From Mesocentrotus franciscanus (Eukaryota > Echinodermata > Echinoidea > Camarodonta > Strongylocentrotidae): a stretch of 64,000 nt of DNA. A model generated the notes under the pieces. It was not told the origin of the DNA. It made no database searches and saw nothing but the letters and a program-made list of their open reading frames with translations. Numbering within the stretch: position 1 is the first letter of the stretch; every line of letters starts with the position of its first letter. Position numbers and translations under genes: made by a program. The stretch is taken from positions 8,193,447 through 8,257,446 of the forward strand of contig CP137675.1 in the NCBI GenBank assembly GCA_037976565.1, in the 5' to 3' direction. This document shows, piece by piece, positions 23,486-35,755 of the stretch.

Positions 23486-24214
23486 TAACGCCTTTAAAGG
23501 TGGACAATACTGACCGCGCTGTGGGTCAGTTACTTTATTTGTGCCTTCTATTTAATAAGTCAGTACATGGACCCTCCATTGAGGGTATTGAAGTATTCTG
23601 TGAGTAGACTATTTGCATAAAAATAGAATCGGCAGTTCACGCGAAACGGCAACTCACGGCCGCACACCAGAGCCTCTACGAAATAAGTCTACTCTATCGA
23701 GTCTATGTTTATAAAATGCACTTATCGTGATTGACTGCTATAGCTATCAGTCCATTGCCTTGATCAGTTGATGTCTTTGCGGCCCATGGGATCGCTGATC
23801 TCCGAAATAGCGGAGGGGGAATAAGAAGAAGAGAGACTGCACACCGGAGTGACAAACACGGGTAAAAAAATGGATACGAAAGTACACTAGCGCCTACAAA
23901 CGCAAACATTAACGTATCGGACCATTGTGTGAGTCTAGCTCAATTCGTTACACGATTCTGGATCATCGACTTTCATTTTTGCTTTGATAGTTATACCTTG
24001 GTATTATAGGATAACCCATAATAGTAATATCTGTGAGAAAGACAAAAACCTACCTGAAATTCTCCGTTAAATGACACAAACGTCCGACATAGCAACCAAA
24101 AAAGCGTCCCACCATTCCGGTCGCCGAACCGCCGAACGACAAAATTAGGAATGTTGTGCCTTTCTAATTGGACAAAGATGGCGCACTTCAAAATTATGCA
24201 GAGATCGAGAGGAT
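23486..24214. other. No gene recognised
   Basis: Mixed sequence with short minus-strand open frames lacking domains. Nothing further can be supported. Confidence 0.4.
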
Positions 24215-24427
24215 CAGGGGCCCGTTTCATAAAGCTTTTGACTTACGACTATGACAAATGTGATATCTATAACAAATCTAATTACGACTATCGTAGCTTG
24301 TTATTGAAGTGAAAATCCGTTTCATAAAACTAATAACAAAGTGATCGTTTAAAAAACGATCATTACGATTATGCGCGTGCGCAATAGCTCCATTTTGCTT
24401 CGCCGTCGTCTGCAATCATCTGTGACA

Positions 24428-24472
24428 ATGAACCCAACTTCGGTGCTTGAAATGTTTTTTCGTAGAAATCCC
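24428..24472 (+). CDS. Candidate first exon of unknown protein
   Basis: The ATG follows GTGACA and opens a 15-codon exon (MNPTSVLEMFFRRNP) ending cleanly at a strong GTAAGT donor in phase 0, about 210 bases inside the Harbinger-type element. The sequence is too short to identify. Harbinger elements normally carry a transposase and a Myb-like protein gene; either could start here. The next exon is not known. Confidence 0.35.
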
Positions 24473-24839
24473 GTAAGTACATGTCATATTTATTCCCTAA
24501 TATGAAGAATGATATTCATAACTCGACACATGTGTGCTTATTTATATTTAAATACTTTTCCAGCGGTTAAACAAAGATTGATTATGAGAGCTCGTATATG
24601 CGAGTGTTTGTCAAATTTCTTGCGCCCGAACCGAGAGCGGAAGCTGCGTGTAACGCCCGGGCTGGTGCCGGGCACTTTTGCATTAGTCCTACCGTCATCC
24701 GATGCTGTTATCCGGAGTTGACTGAGCTGAGCTGCTAGCTGTCGGATTTAATAAATTTAGAACCGAAAATTCCAGTTCTATTTCATCCTAATTATCGAAA
24801 CAACAACTCCTGCAGTCAACTGCAAGAACCCAAACAGTG

Positions 24840-25100
24840 TCTAGATTTCAATAGACTCTAGTGAGAAATAGAAATGTAATCTAGATCTAGTAGACTAGAC
24901 TCGAGACTCTACTCAGGGGGTCTAGGGCCTACTAGTTACTTACTTAGTGTTAGTAATAGTAATAGTAATACATGTAATAGTCAGTCTCCTGTCTAGTCTA
25001 GAGGTAGTAGCCTGGAAGGTCTAGATCTAGATCTAGATCTTAAATTTTTGTGTAAGGTCCAGTCTTAAGAGACTCTGTCTCTAGTCTTAGACTATGCAAA
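24840..25100. repeat. TCTAGA-type simple sequence
   Basis: A run of TCTAGATCTAG and ACTAGACTC words similar to 14160-14940, with a short (TAG/TAA)TAG run. Non-coding. Confidence 0.75.
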
Positions 25101-26115
25101 CAAACATTGTAACAGTGACTGTTGTTAACAGCTAACAGTGACTGTTGTTGACAGTAACAGAAGTTACAGAACCTTGCTATTTTGCTACCGGCCTGCCCTT
25201 GAATGTCTTGAATGATTCGCCCTCTCCCTCAATGCATTGCCCGGCCCAGTACCTGATAAAACCCGCACCTAAACAGTTAGTCCAAGTACCGAAAACAGAA
25301 TCGATACTCGTAGCTGTCGTGCCTTTCCATTATCATATGTTTAAGAGTTGTTGAAGACAAATTAGCACACAATGACAATATTTATTTGCCAAAACATTCA
25401 GTCTAGACTACTGTAAATAGGTCTAGTGGATGTGGTGACTGTATGTGTGTTTCTATAATCTCTTTGTACTTTTAGGCTTTGCCTCTATCTTTGAAATTAT
25501 TTTTTTATTGTGAACAGGATTGTTTTCTCTATTTATTTTGCATTTCCTCAATTTGATAGAATGAGACAATCCAGACTGACAGAGAGCAACTAAACTACCT
25601 GCAGATCTAGATCAAGAAATTGAACATAAATTTCATTGTTATAATTAAAAGACCAAATAACCAAAATAAGAGTTTCTCATCCAGCCAACACCTTTTTTTT
25701 TCAGAAGAAGAAAAAAAAGGCTGTGATGTACATTTTGTATAAATGGCTTCTAGCTGAACCTTAGCAAGTGGACTAAAATAATACAACTCATTTGTTTTGT
25801 CATACATTGCATCAATATACTCAAATAACACAATATCTGTGAATAAATATACCTTGGCAAGCTATATCAGCATGACGCCATCTTGGACAAAAATAGCAAA
25901 AAATTGAAAAATAGTAATGCCCTGCCTCCTCCTTTTCAAACAAATAACGGACAAGAAACTTGTTTTTTAAATAGTTATTTGGCCTAATGAAGGAGGTTAT
26001 TTTGTCTAAAATCCAAATTAAAATAGCACAGTCAATTCTGCAAATGCTCATCAATATTTAAAATGGTCATGCTCAGTATTTATTCTAAAAATTAAATTCC
26101 CCCTCTCTTTTACAG

Positions 26116-26227
26116 GAAAATCTACAGAGAGACTTGTCCAGTACCAAATCAAATGCTTGCCTCCTCTGAGTACCTTATGTGCTTGAAACAAGAATGTCCT
26201 GGAGAAAACAGACCATCAGAAGAGAAG
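26116..26227 (+). CDS. Candidate internal exon, unknown protein
   Basis: A good acceptor (CCCTCTCTTTTACAG) is followed by an open frame of 37 codons and a GTAAAC donor. The translation contains YRETCPVPNQMLASSEYLMC and QECPGENRPSEEK. It has three cysteines but no domain I recognise. It needs one base from the preceding exon and leaves in phase 0, so it does not join directly to the exon at 24428; an exon would be missing between them. Confidence 0.4.
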
Positions 26228-26301
26228 GTAAACATATATTAACCTTTGATCTTTTAACTTGATTATTTTGTCAAGTAAAAGGAAATTTTAAAATGAATGA
26301 A

Positions 26302-26522
26302 CAGTGGCAGATCCAGGGGCACAGGGGCACATGGCCCCCAAAAAAAAAAAAAATTAGTGCTCACTACTCCCACCACCCACCCACTGAGCGAATTTTCGGC
26401 CGGCACGATTTTCAAATTTGCGGGAGCAAAAAAAAAAAAATTAGTGCTCACTAACCCCCTCCTTCAAATTTGCAGGAGCCAAAAAATTGTGCCCCCTCTA
26501 AGAAATCCTGGATCCGCGCCTG
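26302..26522. mobile_element. Small hAT-like MITE
   Basis: Ends are CAGTGGCAGATCCAGG and CCTGGATCCGCGCCTG. The interior has A-runs and a repeated TTAGTGCTCACTA. The flanks share only GAA-type words, so the 8-bp duplication is decayed or the ends are rearranged. Confidence 0.6.
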
Positions 26523-27444
26523 ATGAAGTCAAGGCCAAGTTGGAGGGTGCAAAGTGGATATGCATCAACATGTCTAGTAACAAGTTGCTGTAGTGTTCAT
26601 AAAATGTATTTTAACTTCCAATATATCTCTTTTTAGAATTAACATTTGAAGCTCATGTAGAAGGGGTGGGGGGTCTAATACATGAAAAGGAATGGCAAGC
26701 AATATTAATAATGCTATTACATTTGTACTTTTGTACATATTTTGTTAATATTTATTGAAATGTTTATATTTCTGCCCCTTACCTCAAAGCGATGGCCTCT
26801 TGTTGTAGGAGCAAAGCACAATGGTAATTGATAATGTATTACAATATTGTCTTAACCAATCTTGGAAAGAAACAGAGATAAATTCATAACATGTGAGTCT
26901 GTCATGGCATTTTGAGTGACCCGACATTTGCTCCTGCAATGACTGCTCCAGGCTTTATTTCGTCAAAGGTGTAGGGTTAGGCCGAGAGTTGCAATTGGGA
27001 TTGAGGTGGTTTAGGGTTAGGTTTTGGTCTAGTATTGGGTCCAGTGATGATATTAAAAATTTGGTTTAATAGTGTAGGAAATTGACGTGGAGCTATTGTC
27101 TCAGAACAAAGTGTCATACAATACGATTTTGCAGGTGCTGGTGAAGCTGCATGTATCTTGCTCATCATTGGTAGTTAGAAAATCTTCCTCTGTATTGTGA
27201 TAGCAGCTTGAACATGATGAAGAGTGGAAGGGAAAATAGTATACCACACTTCTTTCTATAATTTACAATAGCTTTTATAGTAAAGTAAAAATACACTGAC
27301 CTGCAGTTTGTGAAACATGTAGCACTGTATTACCAATTAAAAGAAGTAAGCGATTTTTACAACATAGGCAATTGTTTACTGGTTATGCTGTAACACAAAA
27401 TTAATTCTTAACGTTAATCCTGGATCTATCGCTAAACATAATTA

Positions 27445-29242
27445 GGTGGGCTGTATATCATACAGACCACCTTATAATTTTGTTAAAATTGCCTTTATTA
27501 TTTATTATTTATTTATTTTTCTTATTTCGACCCACTTTTTTGTTAGCAAGATAACTTGAAAATGGTTAAATCGAATACCTTGAAATTTGGCACACATATG
27601 TATAGGCATATGGAGAAAACACAATAAGGTTTTCAACCTTGACCTTGACTGATGACGTCATCTAGGCGCCATTTTGTGAAATTTTCTGAAAATCTACTCA
27701 TGATCATATCTTCATAACGGAAAATCATTTCTCACTCATATTTATCATGATCAAGGTCAATTTCATGTCAATAAACGCGCGCGTCGTCCGCGCGTTAGCG
27801 CGCAAAATTTCAAAATGCTCAAAATCGTCTCAAAATCATTTTGCATACGTTTCAGGCCATTTTAAGCATTTTATAAAAAAAAAAAGCGCACACGCACATG
27901 CGCGCGCGTTTTCGCGCGTAACACCATTACAGAACATAGAATCGCCATTTTTTTCTTTCATGATATTTCCCATATTTTTCAAACAATTTGATACCATGTT
28001 TATCTCTTTATGACCATTAATAACAAGATGAGCGTCCATTCAAGATAAATGTCCGTGCGCGCGAGCTCTTGTAATACATAGCATATATGGGCAAAAACAT
28101 GCCTATACAAAATTCATTGTAACTCTTCAGAATGGATGGGAACTCCCAATTTTTTTCATATTTGGATAGATTATGAGTCGGAGATATGATTTCATGTCTC
28201 ATTTGACCCTCAATTAACTCATGACGTCGTCATAATGGCCTCCGAACTCAAAATTTCAATTTGCATATTATGACGTCAGCATATTTTGGAAAATTGATTG
28301 TATCTCTGTAAATATTGATCGATTTTCTTCCAAATTTTGATATGTTCTAGCTGAGACAATTCTCTACAAATGCAGTCAACACGATTTTTCATTTTGACAA
28401 AGGCATCATGGCGTATTTTTGCGATTAAAGGAGGCATGTCAATTTTTCACATTTTGCGTGTATTCTCTATGGGACATGACTTTTTCAAAACTGGATTCTA
28501 CATTCCGTCTTTCGCGAGCAATATCTCCGTCGTTTTAGTTTTGTTTTCGCTGAGCTTCGAGTATGTTGTAGCTGAGACAATAAGCTATCACAAGTGTGCC
28601 CTTTATTTTTCGATCAGATGCCGGGATCATGCTCATATTTCACTTGCAAAGTGGGATTTGAGAATTCCATTTTCCGTTCACGTGTAATGTCTATGGGATT
28701 ATTTTGGTATAGTGGTCATAGCACTTGCCTCCCATTCCGGCGACCAAGTTCGATTCCTGGTGGGTCAATTTTTTTTTTTTTTGCCGTCGTTTTAATTTTG
28801 ATTTTATGATCTTCTTCGACTATTATAACATATTATCATATACAATCACAAACAATGTAATAAAATGCCTAATTTTGCGTGTTATATCTATGGGAGAAGA
28901 ATGTCAATCGTTGAGTACAACCCTATGGGAAATCTGAATCATTGTCGTGTTTTAATTTTTTATTCATAGTTGGATAGAATATGAGTCGGAGATATGATTT
29001 CATTAAAAAAAAAAAACTAGAACATGCATATTTCATTTTGATAATTAGATTTGAGTGTCAAAGGTCAAATATACTTGACATGGTTTCTCTAAAACCATGC
29101 ATCGTATAGATTTGAAATTTGGCACACTAATAGACCTGAATAAGAGGATTATTTCAAAAAATAAGGTCAAATCATGCCAATGTTATCTTAACTACTTAGT
29201 ATGTCACTAAAAATGTGTGGCATGCACTTGGAACAGCCCACC
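27445..29242. mobile_element. Repeat bounded by GGTGGGCTGT inverted ends
   Basis: GGTGGGCTGT at 27445 is matched by ACAGCCCACC ending at 29242, with TA on both sides. The interior repeats TTGAAATTTGGCACAC near both ends, and TCGGAGATATGATTTCAT near 28173 (inverted) and 28985. A tRNA-like segment lies inside. Several short open frames exist but none has a domain. Confidence 0.5.
28700..28771 (+). tRNA. tRNA-like segment (pseudogene or SINE head)
   Basis: The A-box-like TTGGTATAGTGGTCATAGCAC and a good B box, GTTCGATTCC, are spaced as in a tRNA. CTCCCAT sits at the anticodon position, and the T stem is almost complete (CCAAG/CCTGG). The acceptor stem does not pair, so it is not a functional tRNA. 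It is followed by 13 T. It may be part of a tRNA-derived SINE captured in the surrounding repeat. Confidence 0.45.
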
Positions 29243-29869
29243 TATACTTGTTATTAACAAGTATTACATGTCTAGTGTTAACCCTAGATGTATTAAACAT
29301 TGGCAGACCCAAAGTTAGGTACCGGTAACCCTAAATCCCTTTCTACATACCGGTATTGTTCAAAGTTGATATTTTATTACACCCTTACTTCAAGTTCTAA
29401 AATTCTACAAAACGAACCCTGCTGTTCACTTTATAATTATTATTGTACACTGCTTTCATGAACATGCAATAAAAGTGAATTCATTGTATGTCTCTATACA
29501 AATAGGTGCCTGTACATGTAATGCAGAAGCTCATGATGATATGGTAGACAAGACAAGGACCTTGCTGTGTAAAGCTTAGAGGCGAGATGACAGTGTCTGA
29601 AGTAAGTTGCCCAATAGAAAAGCATGAACTTTCAGTTGCAATTGTGAACCAACCCATCCTTGCTGCCTGCAACCCATCCCACTTTCACAATATAATCTCT
29701 AAACAACAGTAAACTACATTCAACATTTGATTTAGTGATTTAGTGATAGAAAGGCTACAAAAAATGATTAAATCTCCTTTTTCATACTTCTATGTAGGAT
29801 TTGTTTTGGTTGATTTATTTAGAATTAAAATAGTTATTATCATTTATTTATTAATTTTATTATTATTTT

Positions 29870-29873
29870 TTTA

Positions 29874-29931
<58 letters not shown>

Positions 29932-29960
29932 TTTATTTTTTATTTTTATTTTTTAATCTA
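29870..29960. repeat. (TAT)n/(ATT)n microsatellite
   Basis: About 19 tandem ATT units (29878-29931) flanked by T-rich ATTTTTATTTTT. The long isoleucine run read here is an artefact of the microsatellite. Confidence 0.95.
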
Positions 29961-30465
29961 TTTATTTATTTCTGGGGGTGGTCGGCCTAGCAATACAAGG
30001 TCTAATTATCATCGCATATGGCTATATCCTGGTTGTCCTGGAGGTAGTCGCCCCAGAAGTGTGAAACATAACAAATATGTTTGTGTACAAAAAAATCATG
30101 AAAAAATCATGAAAAATAAGGAATGTACTCCTGTCGAGCAAACAGTATGTTTATAATAATAAGAGTGTAAACTTTTAGAGCGCAAACGCACCGTCCGGTG
30201 GACTCTCATGGTGCTAGCTCAGCAACAGATCTCTTAAATACAATTAAAGTAAATGTTCATTTAATAGAGTTATACCATCAGAAACTCAAAAACAATTTTT
30301 CAACATTATATAAAACTAATAGCCTTTTGAAGATTACTAGAAGAAGTAGAAGAAGACAAAAAGAAGAATAAATACACTGATGATGTCAGCTTTACATCTT
30401 AAAGTGCTTGTACAATATTTGAAAATGTTTTTTTTTTCTTCAACTAATCTTTTATTCATGAACAG

Positions 30466-30692
30466 TCAGCTTGTCAGAATTGGGTACAAAGATGAGAGTG
30501 GACTTGTCTCCAGGAGTGGCTGAAGCGGAGCAGTCAGCAGAAGGAGCGTGCAACTCCAAAACAATGTGGATACCTCTCTCAAGTTCATCTCTAATCACAT
30601 GGCTCTTCAGGAATCAAGATGAGACAGTGGAGGTAGAGGAGTTTGTGACCCTCCTGAATGTGGACTACTTGCAACAAACATGTACTAATTAA
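30466..30692 (+). CDS. Candidate last exon, unknown protein
   Basis: The acceptor CATGAACAG precedes an open frame of 75 codons ending in TAA. The translation includes SELGTKMRVDLSPGVAEAEQ, MWIPLSSSSLITWLF and an acidic ending EFVTLLNVDYLQQTCTN. Base composition is more balanced than its surroundings, as in coding DNA. No domain is recognised. It enters in phase 1, so it does not join directly to the exon ending at 26227. It could belong to the same element-encoded gene, or be a host exon overlain by the repeat. Confidence 0.4.
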
Positions 30693-31269
30693 AGTAATGG
30701 ATTGTAGCACTACTGCACAAAACTCAACCAGTCATGCTTGAACAAATCGTAACAAACACTCAGTGAAGCATTGATTTATGTAACTAATTAGCCTTAGGGT
30801 AGGGTTAAGCTTCTAAAGTTTATAAGTAACTTTGTCCCAAAAGAACCTCAAGCTGTCACCCTACCTCCCCCTGCTCTTCTGTAAAACCCTTCGAGCAAGG
30901 GATCAAATGAATTAAAATCCAAACTTGATTACTAATGAATTGATCTGTTAAATATTGTCATCATTTCAGGATGGTTCTTTGTGTGGAGATCAGTGAATGG
31001 ATATTTCCATGTACAATGCAAGTGAGGTGTCTATCTTCATTGGACATGAAGATGGCTTGTTTTCAAGGAGCGAAGCAAGATGGATTGATGTGAACTTAAT
31101 GACATAGGGAATGTTTCCCTGTATTGTTGGATTGAGGTTTGAATGGCATGGATGTTGAATAATGTGAAGTTAGTGAAAAGAATGGCAGAATATACTAAAT
31201 TTGTACACCAGCCTATGGGAAATTAAAAAATTGCTTTATTTGAACACTTTTGTACACAGGTCTATGGAA

Positions 31270-31333
31270 AAACATATCAACGGTAACATTTACCGCACCT
31301 CAAGGAGCTGCGGTAAATGTTACCGTTGATATG
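31270..31333. repeat. Hairpin in the right end of the 7.25-kb element
   Basis: CATATCAACGGTAACATTTA..CCGCA is followed after 11-14 bases by its exact reverse complement. The TTACCGC motif recurs six or more times up to 31450, giving the right end a repeat-rich structure. Confidence 0.9.
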
Positions 31334-31794
31334 CCCACTACCGCTGTTTTTTTCAGCGGTAAAGTTTTATGAAACGGAAAGTTACCGCTGCTTCCAAATT
31401 TACCGCAGAAACTGGAATTTACCGCTGAAAATGGGACTTACCGCTACGGTAAATGCTTTATGAAACGGGCCCCAGGAGTCTATGGTGCGAGGAACAGAAA
31501 TGGAAAAAGCATGTACGTATTTTCAGTTCTGTGAGTCGAGGACCTACCCTCGACGCAATGTTCCCGGAACCACCGGTAGGTGGCGCACCACACGACTAGG
31601 GCCCAGTGCCGTATATATAGAGAGTCTGGCCAATTAAACAATAGGCGCCATGTTGTTACCCTGTGCAGAGTGCGCGCGCTTAAGCGCGTGTACGTGCAAT
31701 GTCATTGTACATAGCACACTACGTGCAACACTTTGTTTAGAAATACAACCGACAGTTTTGATTGGATGTTGTGGCGGGGGAGAACAGAAAGCTA

Positions 31795-32345
31795 ATCAAG
31801 GGGGAGAGAGAGAGAAAAAAACAAGAGTGGAAGTGTATTAAAGAGAAGGAAGGGAGAGGGCAGAAAGGGAAAATAAGAGCAAGATAAAGGGAAGAGAGAG
31901 AGAGGGGGAGAAAAAAAAGGTGGATGGAAATTTGAAAGAGGGAAGTGAGGGATGACAGTTGGGAAGAAAAAAATTGAACATCTATTGAGAGACAGAGAGA
32001 GAGAGAGAAAGAGGGAAGGAGAGAGAGAGAGAGGGAAACAAGAAAAGAAGATGGATGGAGATTTGAAAGAGGGAAATGAGGTTGGGAAGAAAAATACTAA
32101 ACATCTAGAGAGACAGAGAGACAGAGAGAAGAAAGGTGTAAGGGTATTAAAAAGAGGGAAGTGAGAGAGCAGAAGGGGAAAGAAGAGCAAGATAAAGGAC
32201 ATAAAGAGAGAGAGAAAGAGAGAGAGAGGGGGAGGGGTAGAGGAAAAAAAAGATGGATGGAAATTTGAAAGAGGGAAATGAGGGCGACTGTTGGGAAGAA
32301 AAATATCAAACATCTAGAGAGACAGAGAGAGAGGGGGAAGGAGAG
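31795..32345 (+). repeat. Purine-rich minisatellite
   Basis: About three to four units of 130-190 bases carry GATGGATGGAAATTTGAAAG, GGGAAGTGAGG, GTTGGGAAGAAAAA and AACATCTAGAGAGACAGAG, joined by GAGA runs. The long serine/leucine/phenylalanine-rich open frames on the minus strand are products of this array, not genes. Confidence 0.9.
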
Positions 32346-32509
32346 GAGGGGGACATTCTCCCTCATAACAGAACCTACTACAGAAAAACTAAACACAACC
32401 CTGCATTTATGTGATCAGCTTCATGTACATGTAAAACAAACATAATATTAGATCAAAAACATCAGCACCCACACTACCTCCGGACACCTTACAATGCGTT
32501 TCCACAAAC

Positions 32510-32625
32510 GACAATCATACTTTATTCATTCAAAATACACGCACATGACCCAATGAACATTTCCACAAACGACAATCATACTTTATTCATTCAAAATACA
32601 CACACAGGACCCAAAACAGAGGAAA
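32510..32625 (+). repeat. Direct repeat, two copies of about 57 bases
   Basis: TTTCCACAAACGACAATCAT followed by ACTTTATTCATTCAAAATAC occurs at 32503 and again about 58 bases later. Confidence 0.9.
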
Positions 32626-34379
32626 GATGGCAACTTTCAAGACAAAGTTAATTACTGAATGTAAATAAATTATTTTAAAAAAAAACAGTCAATACAATTG
32701 TAATAGTAATACATTTATTAACTGTCACTAGTACATGTATAATAAAATGTACAATACACATAATTCTGTACATGGGGGGATGCCCATTTCAACAACAAAA
32801 AATGTTCACAAATGTGTAACGATAGGATATGTGAAATTATAAAAACCATCTCAACGTACATGCAACTGTTATTTTTTAATGTGGATAGTGTCCAAAGAAG
32901 TAGTACGAAAGTATGTATCGTGTAGAAAATAGTTTCAAATTAACACAAATGACCTAAAGCCCTCAAAACACATGTGACTGCATCTGAATTTTAAGAGAGT
33001 GATCCTTATTATAGTTGCATACCAAATATGAACCTGGTCAGTTTAATCATTGAAAATATATCATGAATTGATAAAAATGTGTGTAATAAAATGTTGGATC
33101 TATGGACTGACAAATGAATTGATCATCACACCAGCATACAGCTGACCCCCAAACAAACAAAATTTTAAAAAGTCCATGCATTGTCTCATCTCACATACCA
33201 CAAAAAACATAGTTATCAAATGTCTACCCCATTGAGAATTTTGCACGTGCATCTTCCTCCAAGACCTTTGAGATACAAGTTTAAATGTATGGTATCTGTT
33301 TATGAGATAAACGTTATCTTCTTTCTCGTTTTTGTGTCACAAAAGTAGAATAAAATTACAGTACAAGGAAAATACTATACAAAAAAACCTAACATAATGC
33401 GACCTCTGAACATCAAGGCATAGTATTATCATATTATCATAGTATAAATAGAAAGCAGCTGTCCATAAGGTAAACACTGGGTAACAACATGGCGCCGTGT
33501 AATCACGGGACCAGCTATTGACCAATCACAGCCGCCACTAGCCCAAAACCGGGTTGGCCAGACTCTCTGGCCCGAATTCACAAAGGAGGTTTGTGGACAA
33601 ACCTAGGTTTATGTACGTCATATGACGCGTTTCAGACCTTGGTTCAGACCTTGGTCTGAAATACGATTCACAAAGGAGGTTTGTCATCAAACCTAGGTTT
33701 ATGTACGTCATATGACGCGTTTCAGACCTTGGTTCAGACCTTGGTCTGAAATTGCGATTCACAAAGGAGGTTTGTCATCAAACCTTGGTTTAAATGCGTC
33801 ATCAAACCCGATATTTACAGACTGCTCTGGGGAGGTTTGTAATTTCTCAAACCTGGTCTGAGGCGTATTAACCAATCAGGATGCAGCGCTGCGAGCAAAA
33901 AAGTTTCACTCGATTATCGTCAAGAAAATTTTCACCGCCTAAAATAAGCTGCGAAATCGTCTGCTCGTCCCAACACTTGGTGCGATTGAAATCCCTCTAT
34001 TTCTCGCTTCTTTCCATAAAATCGTAAGTATAAAACATGTTCATGTAGTTTGAATCCATACTCTTCACTTTTTTGGCATTTCAATATGTGATATGCTTTA
34101 TAACTTTCCATTTACCATGAAATATTCGGTGTTTTCGGTGTTTTCAAATCCGACGGCCTCGCAATTGTTTTGCTTCAATTAATTTGACTAATCCCATGCA
34201 TGTACATTTGTGCTGTATTTATTATCTGACTTTAAAATGCGATGCGACTGCGATGCTTTGATTCTTTGAATTCGTCTCTCTGAATCCGTCTCTTTGTTCG
34301 TTTAAATTCCAAACTTGATCATGCCTGAAAGTTAAATAGAAAACAATCCAGAAGCCAGAACGACCATTCTGTATTAGGC

Positions 34380-34720
34380 CCTATCTCAGAAAATGCTCGG
34401 GACTCAGACTCAGTCACTCACTCTCACTAGTCTCAGTCTCAGATCAGGAGTCGGGTGTCAGGATTGCTAGACTAGACTAGACGGACCCTGTTATAGTACT
34501 ACTTGTACAAGTAGTAGGCTAGTAGACTACGTACGTACTAGGTCTAGTAGACTAGTAGACTACTCACTATAGTACTAGTATAGTAGTAGTAGATCTAGAC
34601 CTAGTCTAGACCTAGTCTAGACCTACATCAAATGTAGACTCTAGTCTAGCCCTCTAGGACTAGGCTCTAGTCTAGATCTAGATAGTAGCCAGTAGGCCCT
34701 AGTCTAGATCTAGGTCTAGA
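34380..34720. repeat. TCTAGA-type simple sequence
   Basis: Words such as TCTAGACCTAG and TAGTAGACTAG dominate. It occupies the same place in Harbinger copy 2 as 14160-14940 does in copy 1, but its sequence differs, so it evolves quickly. Confidence 0.85.
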
Positions 34721-35755
34721 CGTCTACCCCTGTCCCCCCTGGATTGACGCCCTTGCCATGGTCCATGCCAATTAGTCCTAATTATAGAGGGTCTATACTT
34801 GTAGACCTAGGCCTAATTATTAAATTTAAAATGCATGATACTCCAATGCCTAGAGCACGGCTTGACTTCAAATTCACGCTTGCCGTAGTCTAGAGCCTAA
34901 ATGTATCGTTCGTTTACCCCGCTCCGCTGGTCTGCCGTACGACCATACAATTAATTAAGCCCCCAAATGCCGTGCACATGTGTGTTTACAGTCAATTTTA
35001 AAGCAGTTTTTGACCAAATCCACTAGGTTGATAGATAAGTTATGATTATAGGCCTATTCATTAACATGGTAGGCTAGGTGATGAAAGCATAATTTTCATA
35101 ATTTGTGTGTGGGGCGTTTCCCAATAGATCTACTGTTATTTGGCTTTAAAGCCCCTCTGTACTAGTTCGGCCAGGAGGGATTAGAGTGATTAGCGTTGTC
35201 ACTGACAGGTGGTTATCTCATCAACTCAGCTGTCAATTAACATAAGAAAAAGAGGATCATGGGGGACCAACTTTAAAATAGAAGAGCTGAGCAGAGTTAT
35301 GATTCTCTGAATTCGTCTCGCGATTTGAATTTTTAAATATTCTTTCTAACAGCGTTAAGTTGAAAAGATTGTATTTTACTGCTATTTAGGTGTCATCAAT
35401 TAGTCTAGTCTAGGTCTAGAATTTAAAGTACCAATTTTGAGTGAACTCAGTTGAGTTTTGTAATTGTCAGTGGTGTTTGAAATGTTGAGAATCAATACAA
35501 CTGTTTTTAATACACAGCCAGCATAGTAATGCAGCTTCAAACAAGTACATGTATGTGTGGGTATGACATATGTAATTTTTAATTTTGTATTGTATTATTG
35601 TAATTCCATGGCCTAGGCCCAGGCCAATTATGAATTAAACCCCTCTAAATTATAATATATTTATAATCATAAAATTAAAATTCATGATTGATACGCCAAT
35701 GCCATGGCAATGCCTAGGTTTAGGCCTGGTAATTATGTCAATCACTAGTACTAGT

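Larger units (their letters stand above)
24218..31472 (+). mobile_element. 7.25-kb Harbinger-type element flanked by CAG
   Basis: The left end GGGCCCGTTTCATAAAGC is matched by its reverse complement ending at 31472. CAG lies on both sides (24215-24217 and 31473-31475). A second GTTTCATAAAACT motif lies about 90 bases inside each end, so the two ends share architecture although their subrepeats differ (ACGACTAT on the left, TTACCGC on the right). Ends of this type with a CWG/TWA 3-bp duplication belong to PIF/Harbinger. Exon-like pieces occur at 24428, 26116 and 30466, but no DDE exon was recognised. It contains at least two younger insertions. Confidence 0.7.
31619..33568. mobile_element. Possible TIR element containing a purine minisatellite
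   Basis: The left end AGAGAGTCTGGCCA (31619) is matched by TGGCCAGACTCTCT ending at 33568. Just inside, GGCGCCATGTTGTTACCC (about 31645) is matched by GGGTAACAACATGGCGCC (about 33480). It abuts the Harbinger copy at 33570, whose CTG lies in its last bases. It encodes nothing recognisable; 32630-33470 is AT-rich filler. Confidence 0.55.

Noticed and set aside
25145..25354. 69-codon open frame, + strand
   Set aside because: Free of stops and not low-complexity, but no acceptor/donor pair with matching phase and no domain; left unannotated inside the 7.25-kb element.
31792..32396. Long serine/leucine/phenylalanine-rich minus-strand frames
   Set aside because: They are produced by the GAGA-rich minisatellite and have no start context, domain or splice sites.
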